Of a stretch of DNA of 24,093 bases, positions 20,800-24,093 are shown piece after piece. Within the stretch, counting starts at the first letter, position 1. Each line of letters starts with the position of its first letter. The notes beneath the pieces are model-generated. The model saw nothing but the letters and a program-made list of their open reading frames with translations, was not told where the DNA came from and made no database searches. The translations under genes were made by a program, and so were the position numbers. This stretch comes from a virus. The stretch covers positions 1-24,093 of IMG/VR virus record IMGVR_UViG_3300034061_002205. One strand, written 5' to 3'.

Positions 20800-21109
20800 C
20801 AGGAAATAAAGGTTGTTCTATATTTGTTTGTTCTATTTGTTGAACAGGCGCACCGTAGCCACTATCCATTAGTGCTTTGTATGCTGAAACATCTCCGTCA
20901 CGCATTTTTTTAACCATTGCTAAAGTTCCCAAGTCTTCTTGTGTTAAAATTTCTTCAACGCCTGTTATTGGGTTCTTTGCTTTTTGTGTTGTTTCTAACC
21001 AAAGACGCGCTATTGTGCTGCGGTTTCTACTTCCTTTCGGACGTCCAGCAGGGTTTCCGCTTTCGCCTTTATTAAATTCGTGTTTTGTTATGTTTTCTTT
21101 GTTTGGCAT
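20774..21109 (-). CDS. DUF5681 protein, probable terminase small subunit
   Basis: The motif FNKGESGNPAGRPKGSRNRS near the N-terminus is the hallmark of the DUF5681 family, a basic AT-hook-like segment (GRPKGSRN) that can bind the minor groove of A+T-rich DNA. The middle is helical (TQEDLGTLAMVKKMRDGDVSAYKALMDSGYG), as in DNA-recognition subunits of terminases. The gene ends inside the large terminase gene, so its product is almost surely the packaging recognition partner. The 111-aa length is short but usual for this family. Confidence 0.8.
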   Translation of the reverse strand: MPNKENITKHEFNKGESGNPAGRPKGSRNRSTIARLWLETTQKAKNPITGVEEILTQEDLGTLAMVKKMRDGDVSAYKALMDSGYGAPVQQIEQTNIEQPLFPDVNTDDCN

Positions 21110-21127
21110 ATCGCTGTAATTTCGCTG

Positions 21128-21352
21128 TTAAGAATAAAATAAAATGGAATTGTTTATTGTTTCAAGCACAACTAAATTTTCTTTTTTCAAGTCTGTATTT
21201 CCATAGCGTAAATCTGCTTTTCTTTTAAATAAAGATTTGCTTATAACGTATTCATTATTTATAGAATTTAACATACATTTTTTTAATATGTTTAAACGCT
21301 CCAAATGTTTTTTTTTTGTTATAAATTCGTTTTGCGGGTGTATTATTTTCAT
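21128..21352 (-). CDS. hypothetical basic protein, 74 aa
   Basis: This unrecognised Lys/Asn/Leu-rich protein (ITKKKHLERLNILKKCMLNS, SLFKRKADLRYGNTDLKKEN) has many AAA and AAT codons. It starts two bases after the methyltransferase-like gene stops, and the two share a base composition more A+T-rich than neighbouring genes, suggesting they arrived together. No membrane segment or motif is visible. Confidence 0.5.
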   Translation of the reverse strand: MKIIHPQNEFITKKKHLERLNILKKCMLNSINNEYVISKSLFKRKADLRYGNTDLKKENLVVLETINNSILFYS

Positions 21353-21354
21353 AG

Positions 21355-21915
21355 TTATTTTATTTCAAATATACAATAAATTTTTTTATTATCCATATAA
21401 CCTTTGTATTCAGTAATTTTGTTTTTATAAAGGTATTGCTTAAACATTAACCCTATGTTTTTTGCTAACAAACTTTTTTTATTCGTGTTTTTGTATATGT
21501 CACCAAAATAATTTTGCGCTAATAACTTGTCAGGGTTTAAACTAACGGGACTGCAATAAGTACACAATACAAAACCTTTAAAATTGCTTTTAAAAACTTC
21601 TTCTAAATAGTTTACGGGACTTCCCCAACTATCTAAATCTATAATATTAAAAACACTAATATCGTTGCTCTTTAAATATTTTAAAGCATTAATATTATAA
21701 TCAACATTAAATTTTTCGTTTGCGTCTATACTTATTCTTTTAATTTTTTTTTTTGTTTTTTTAATTACGGCGTTCCATAAAATGCTTTCTCCCGCAAAAC
21801 AATCAAGAATAAATGGTTCTTCCACGTTTTTAATTGCTTCCATTCGCAATTTAATTTTTAACGCTGTAAAATTTACGTCGTTGTTAGTTGCTTTTGAACT
21901 GCCCGGCCTTATCAT
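21355..21915 (-). CDS. methyltransferase-like protein with a Trm1-type DLDxWGSP motif
   Basis: Residues 36-49 (ILDCFAGESILWNA) match motif I of class I SAM-dependent methyltransferases, and Asp64 (ISIDAN) fits the acidic residue that binds the SAM ribose. The segment DLDSWGSP (93-100) corresponds in place and form to the DxDPFGSP catalytic motif of Trm1-type tRNA guanine N2-methyltransferases, but Ser replaces the usual Pro. It lacks the DPPY or NPPY motif of DNA amino-methyltransferases. At 186 aa it is a bare domain. The ATG overlaps the ParB-like stop (ATGA). The substrate (RNA, DNA or protein) is unknown, and it could also be an inactive relative. Confidence 0.55.
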   Translation of the reverse strand: MIRPGSSKATNNDVNFTALKIKLRMEAIKNVEEPFILDCFAGESILWNAVIKKTKKKIKRISIDANEKFNVDYNINALKYLKSNDISVFNIIDLDSWGSPVNYLEEVFKSNFKGFVLCTYCSPVSLNPDKLLAQNYFGDIYKNTNKKSLLAKNIGLMFKQYLYKNKITEYKGYMDNKKIYCIFEIK

Positions 21916-22448
21916 TTTGTAACAACTTCCACTAAACCTTTATTTTTAAAGTTTTCTATTTGCAGTAATAAATCTTCAACGTCATTGAAACATTGTTCTT
22001 TTATTGTTAATAACAATATGTAATCAGTATTGTCGTTTATTGTTTCTCCGCCTAACGTTGTTTCAAATTCTTCAGCGCTTAAATCTAACGGCAAGTCTAA
22101 ACCCCAATCTTGTAATTTCTCCGTGTCCCATTCATTAGCTAAAATATCCCAATCCCATTCGCCAAACCCTACGTTGTCTTTTACTATAAATTCGTCTTTT
22201 TGTTCTTCTGTTAAATCTTTTGCTTGTACAATATAAACTTCTTTTAGTCCTGCTTCAATACAAGCTTTATGTCGCATATTTCCACCCAAAATAATATTGT
22301 TTTCATCTACAACTATTGGTCGTAGTTCTAACATTTGCGGAAACTCTTTAATTGAATTGACTAACTTTTTAAACTTGTCGTCTTTTATTAAACGTGGGTT
22401 TTTTGGGTTCGTCTTTATGCTGTTTATTTTAACCTTCGCTACTTGCAT
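21912..22448 (-). CDS. ParB-like N-terminal domain protein
   Basis: Residues 1-105 carry a ParB/Srx-like domain: INSIKTNPKNPRLIKDDKFKKLVNSI, then LRPIVVDENNIILGGNMRHKACIEAGLKEVYIV. The central GGNMRHKA corresponds to the GxxR motif of the family. Next comes KDLTEEQKDEFIVKDNVGFGEWDWDIL, seen in phage proteins of this type. The C-terminal 60 residues are acidic and lack a helix-turn-helix, so it is probably not a partition protein. Such phage proteins often sit beside methyltransferases and terminases and may bind or nick DNA. It overlaps its upstream neighbour by 20 bases and its downstream neighbour by four. Confidence 0.8.
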   Translation of the reverse strand: MQVAKVKINSIKTNPKNPRLIKDDKFKKLVNSIKEFPQMLELRPIVVDENNIILGGNMRHKACIEAGLKEVYIVQAKDLTEEQKDEFIVKDNVGFGEWDWDILANEWDTEKLQDWGLDLPLDLSAEEFETTLGGETINDNTDYILLLTIKEQCFNDVEDLLLQIENFKNKGLVEVVTK

Positions 22449-22809
22449 TTTCTGTTTGTTCTGGACTGTATTCGTTATAAATTACTCTTAACTTACTTAC
22501 TAAATCACGTAAACAACTTGAACAGGTGCTGAAGGTTAATTTTTGGTTTAATACTCTGTTGTTTATTGCTATTAGACTTGTTTGTTCATCGCTTGTAAGT
22601 GTGTTCGTGTTTTGCTTAAAATAAGTGTCTAACGTGTTGAACTCGTCTTCTGTTAAACACAACGGTTTTGCATACGGAAATAGTTTATTTAACTTTTCTT
22701 TACGTTCATCGCATCCGCAGTCTTCACCTGCAATAAATTTTACAACTTTATCGATTCCTGTTGCTTCTGTAATTTTCGCGATTGTATCGCCTAATCCTTT
22801 ACTTTTCAT
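22429..22809 (-). CDS. Cys-containing phage protein of unknown function, 126 aa
   Basis: The sequence starts KSKGLGDTIAKITEATGIDK and VVKFIAGEDCGCDERKEKLN, then LFPYAKPLCL. The pattern, including CGC-x-ER-x-EKLNKLFPY, recurs in Bacteroidetes phages without a known role. Cysteines at 31, 33, 51, 96 and 99 (CSSC) could bind zinc. It overlaps the sigma-like gene by four bases and the ParB-like gene by 20, so it belongs to the same translation-coupled set. A DNA-packaging or regulatory role is possible from position only. Confidence 0.7.
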   Translation of the reverse strand: MKSKGLGDTIAKITEATGIDKVVKFIAGEDCGCDERKEKLNKLFPYAKPLCLTEDEFNTLDTYFKQNTNTLTSDEQTSLIAINNRVLNQKLTFSTCSSCLRDLVSKLRVIYNEYSPEQTENASSEG

Positions 22810-23345
22810 TTTTTCTTTTTTATTAGTTCGTAATCTTTATTTATAAAATCTTGGTAGTCTTCACCTACATTATTTTTAATTCGTTTTTTGCAAGTCTTAA
22901 CCGTATTAAATATACTTGTTACACTTATGTTTGTTTCACTACTTATTTGTCTTAAACTTTTATTCGTGTTTTTGTATAACTCAAATAATTGTTTATCGTA
23001 CCAGTGCCAACTATCGCACTCTAAATCTACGTTATTCAGCAAGTCGTTGTAAGCTTCGTTTTCTTCTGTGTTGTTTTCTTCTGCTAAATTATATACATCG
23101 TCTAAAGGTATAAATTTAATTTTATTGTTTTTGTTCACGTGCTGAAGGAAAGTATTTTTGAGAGCCAACCACATATATCCTTTACTTATGTTTCCGTCTT
23201 TAAATAGTTTTTCTTCGCTGCTCCATTTCATTAACATTATGTAAGTTTCTTGGACTATGTCTTCAGAAAAGAAATATTCGCCAAAAGTGTTTACCATTTT
23301 AACCCATTCGTTGTGATGTTTTGCAACTTTAGTTAACCATTCCAA
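22806..23345 (-). CDS. phage-encoded sigma-70 family (ECF-like) sigma factor
   Basis: The 179-aa protein has a region-2-like segment (residues 8-42, HHNEWVKMV...SEDIVQETYIMLMKW), whose DIVQETYIML corresponds to the core-binding DxxQExF pattern. It has an acidic Asn/Glu linker (83-106) and a region-4-like helix-turn-helix (131-157, LRQISSETNISVTSIFNTVK). It could redirect host RNA polymerase to late genes. It is the first gene after a promoter of host type and heads the late operon, directly before packaging genes. The Bacteroidetes-type promoter suggests that host sigma starts its expression. Confidence 0.78.
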   Translation of the reverse strand: MEWLTKVAKHHNEWVKMVNTFGEYFFSEDIVQETYIMLMKWSSEEKLFKDGNISKGYMWLALKNTFLQHVNKNNKIKFIPLDDVYNLAEENNTEENEAYNDLLNNVDLECDSWHWYDKQLFELYKNTNKSLRQISSETNISVTSIFNTVKTCKKRIKNNVGEDYQDFINKDYELIKKKK

Positions 23346-23368
23346 TTTTTCATTGTTTAGATATTAAG

Positions 23369-23402
23369 CAAATGTATGATTAATTTTTCAACAATAAACA
23401 AA
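23369..23402 (-). promoter_or_regulatory. Bacteroidetes-type promoter of the late operon
   Basis: On the minus strand TTTG (23402-23399), a 22-base spacer and TACATTTG (23376-23369) match the Bacteroidetes -33/-7 pattern. The start would be near 23364, about 20 bases before the sigma-like ATG at 23345. It lies just downstream of a strong terminator. Confidence 0.75.
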
Positions 23403-23432
23403 CGAATTTATTAACAATTAGTTGTGTACAAC

Positions 23433-23461
23433 AAAAAAAGCGCAAACAATTAAGTCTGCGC
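23433..23461 (-). terminator. rho-independent terminator of the upstream operon
   Basis: On the minus strand GCGCAGAC (23461-23454) pairs with GTTTGCGC (23447-23440) over eight positions, with one G-T wobble and a six-base loop, followed by seven T (23439-23433). It lies 22 bases past the stop of the small HTH-like gene. Confidence 0.85.
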
Positions 23462-23483
23462 CTACGTTTTTAATCTGAAAATT

Positions 23484-23675
23484 TTATTTATTTACGAAGT
23501 AATCTATTTTTTTAAGCGTTGAAAGTGAAACGTCTTTGCCTTCTAAAAAATTAGTAAGCTGGAAAAAATGAAATTTATTTCCTTTGTCCTGTATTTCTTT
23601 TGCAATTTGGTTTCGTTTTTTATAAACTAAAATCTTTTTTAATTCCTTGCGTAACTGTTCGTCTTGTATGTACAT
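23484..23675 (-). CDS. small helix-turn-helix-like protein, 63 aa
   Basis: This 63-aa helical protein contains RNQIAKEIQDKGNKFHFFQL followed by TNFLEGKDVSLSTLKKID. That is the pattern of a Cro/C1-type HTH, in which the second part (FLEGKDVSLSTLKKI) matches the recognition helix and the Gly-Lys turn. It ends the upstream operon immediately before a terminator and 20 bases downstream of the next gene's stop region. A transcription regulator of the early-to-late switch would fit, but binding is not proven. Confidence 0.55.
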   Translation of the reverse strand: MYIQDEQLRKELKKILVYKKRNQIAKEIQDKGNKFHFFQLTNFLEGKDVSLSTLKKIDYFVNK

Positions 23676-23676
23676 A

Positions 23677-23913
23677 TCAAAACGGTAAATCGTCGTTTAC
23701 GTCTAACGGCTTATTTTGTGGCTCATCTGTTTTAATATATGGTTCACTAAAACTTGCCGACATAAATTTAACTCCCTTTGCTGAAGTCTTTAACCATAAC
23801 GCTACTTCCATATCCTTGCCGTTTACGTTTACTTTACCTTTGTAGTCTGGGTGGTTTTCCGCTTTTTTGTTGTCGTTCTTAAAAATTGCACCTGTGTTAT
23901 TTCTTGTTTCCAT
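23677..23913 (-). CDS. DUF736-like small protein with an SSB-type acidic tip
   Basis: Residues 7-55 (TGAIFKNDNKKAENHPDYKG, then KVNVNGKDMEVALWLKTSAK) look like the DUF736 fold, a small beta-barrel-like protein found near phage replication genes. The last residues are NDDLPF. Bacterial single-strand DNA-binding proteins end in a similar acidic tip with a terminal Pro-Phe (DDDIPF in E. coli), which recruits replication and repair proteins. The protein may therefore bind ssDNA or act as an SSB mimic. The 78-aa length is smaller than classical SSB. The gap to the next gene is one base. Confidence 0.6.
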   Translation of the reverse strand: METRNNTGAIFKNDNKKAENHPDYKGKVNVNGKDMEVALWLKTSAKGVKFMSASFSEPYIKTDEPQNKPLDVNDDLPF

Positions 23914-23919
23914 TTTTAT

Positions 23920-24087
23920 TTATTTAAATTGTTTGTATTCGTGTTTTAATCGCTCCAAGTATAGAACAAAGTCCATTGCTTCTTCTTGTGCGTGTGTGAG
24001 CCATTCTAACGTGCTTAAATCCGTTCGTTCTAACGTTGTCTTGTATTTCTTTATTCCAGCTTCTGAACGTTCTTTAAATCGTGCCAT
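23920..24087 (-). CDS. small MazG-like helical protein, 55 aa
   Basis: MARFKERSEAGIKKYKTTLE is followed by RTDLSTLEWLTHAQEEAMDF and VLYLERLKHEYKQFK. The sequence of a KYxTTLERTDLSxxEWLxHxxEExMD pattern and an LYLERL helix resembles small phage proteins related to the MazG/dUTPase-like all-alpha pyrophosphohydrolases, whose HxxEE...D residues bind metal. It is short for an active enzyme. The ATG context (TAATG) suggests overlap with a gene beyond the window. Confidence 0.6.
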   Translation of the reverse strand: MARFKERSEAGIKKYKTTLERTDLSTLEWLTHAQEEAMDFVLYLERLKHEYKQFK

Positions 24088-24093
24088 TACGCT

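Larger units (their letters stand above)
108..23946 (-). repeat. dispersed 9-mer AAACACGAA on the coding strand
   Basis: The word AAACACGAA (TTCGTGTTT on the plus strand) was found 15 times: plus-strand starts at 108, 867, 7545, 9743, 10245, 10906, 11894, 15179, 15392, 16732, 21077, 21482, 22614, 22963 and 23938. Well under one copy is expected at this base composition. No plus-strand AAACACGAA was noticed. Copies fall in all three reading frames and in two intergenic leaders (7545 and 10245). Counted by eye. Confidence 0.7.

Noticed and set aside
1-24093. Integrase, attachment site, tRNA or CRISPR array
   Set aside because: No recombinase motifs, cloverleaf-like sequences or regularly spaced repeats were found, so lysogeny cannot be supported from this window.

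Overview
The window is a stretch of a tailed bacteriophage (or prophage) of a Bacteroidetes host, most likely Flavobacterium-like. It is strongly A+T-rich. Shine-Dalgarno sequences are largely missing in favour of A-rich leaders. Two intergenic sites match the Bacteroidetes promoter pattern (TTG / 19-22 nt / TAnnTTTG). Several structural proteins look like those of known Flavobacteriia siphoviruses. All genes lie on the minus strand, so transcription runs from high to low coordinates, and most neighbours touch or overlap (ATGA, TAATG). No integrase, tRNA, CRISPR or insertion sequence was seen, so phage and prophage cannot be told apart here.

Right end (24087-23433): the tail of an upstream operon, with a small MazG-like helical protein, a DUF736-like protein ending in an SSB-type acidic tip (DDLPF), and a small HTH-like protein. 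A clean rho-independent terminator closes it. A promoter at 23402-23369 then starts the long late operon.

Packaging and regulation (23345-19478): an ECF-like sigma factor, a Cys-rich protein, a ParB-like protein, a methyltransferase-like protein with a Trm1-type motif, an unknown 74-aa protein, a DUF5681 protein (probable small terminase), the large terminase and a 54-aa protein.

Tail module (19467-12052): a tail-assembly chaperone whose second product appears to be made by -1 frameshifting on a run of nine T, then tail-completion-like proteins, two large tail proteins, a 55-aa protein and the tape measure.

Head module (12013-4927): XkdF-like prohead protease, two coiled-coil proteins flanking two tiny conserved proteins, scaffold-like protein, decoration-like protein, major capsid, [terminator], tail tube, [terminator], an unknown protein, portal and a DUF6712-like connector. 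Tail genes precede head genes, the reverse of the common siphovirus order. The two internal terminators sit just after the capsid and tube genes and probably lower expression of the genes beyond.

Surface and lysis (4863-2706): an Ig-like virion protein, a small membrane protein, a holin, an M15 peptidase endolysin and a lipoprotein with a C-terminal membrane anchor that looks like a unimolecular spanin. A calcineurin-like phosphoesterase (2698-1661) ends the late operon.

Left end (1660-1): a 459-base non-coding region with short repeats, a terminator-like hairpin and a strong promoter, followed by an operon of small unrecognised genes.

Three whole-window signals stand out: GATC seems to be absent; the 9-mer AAACACGAA is strongly over-represented on the coding strand only; and the chaperone overlap codes in two frames over about 250 bases.
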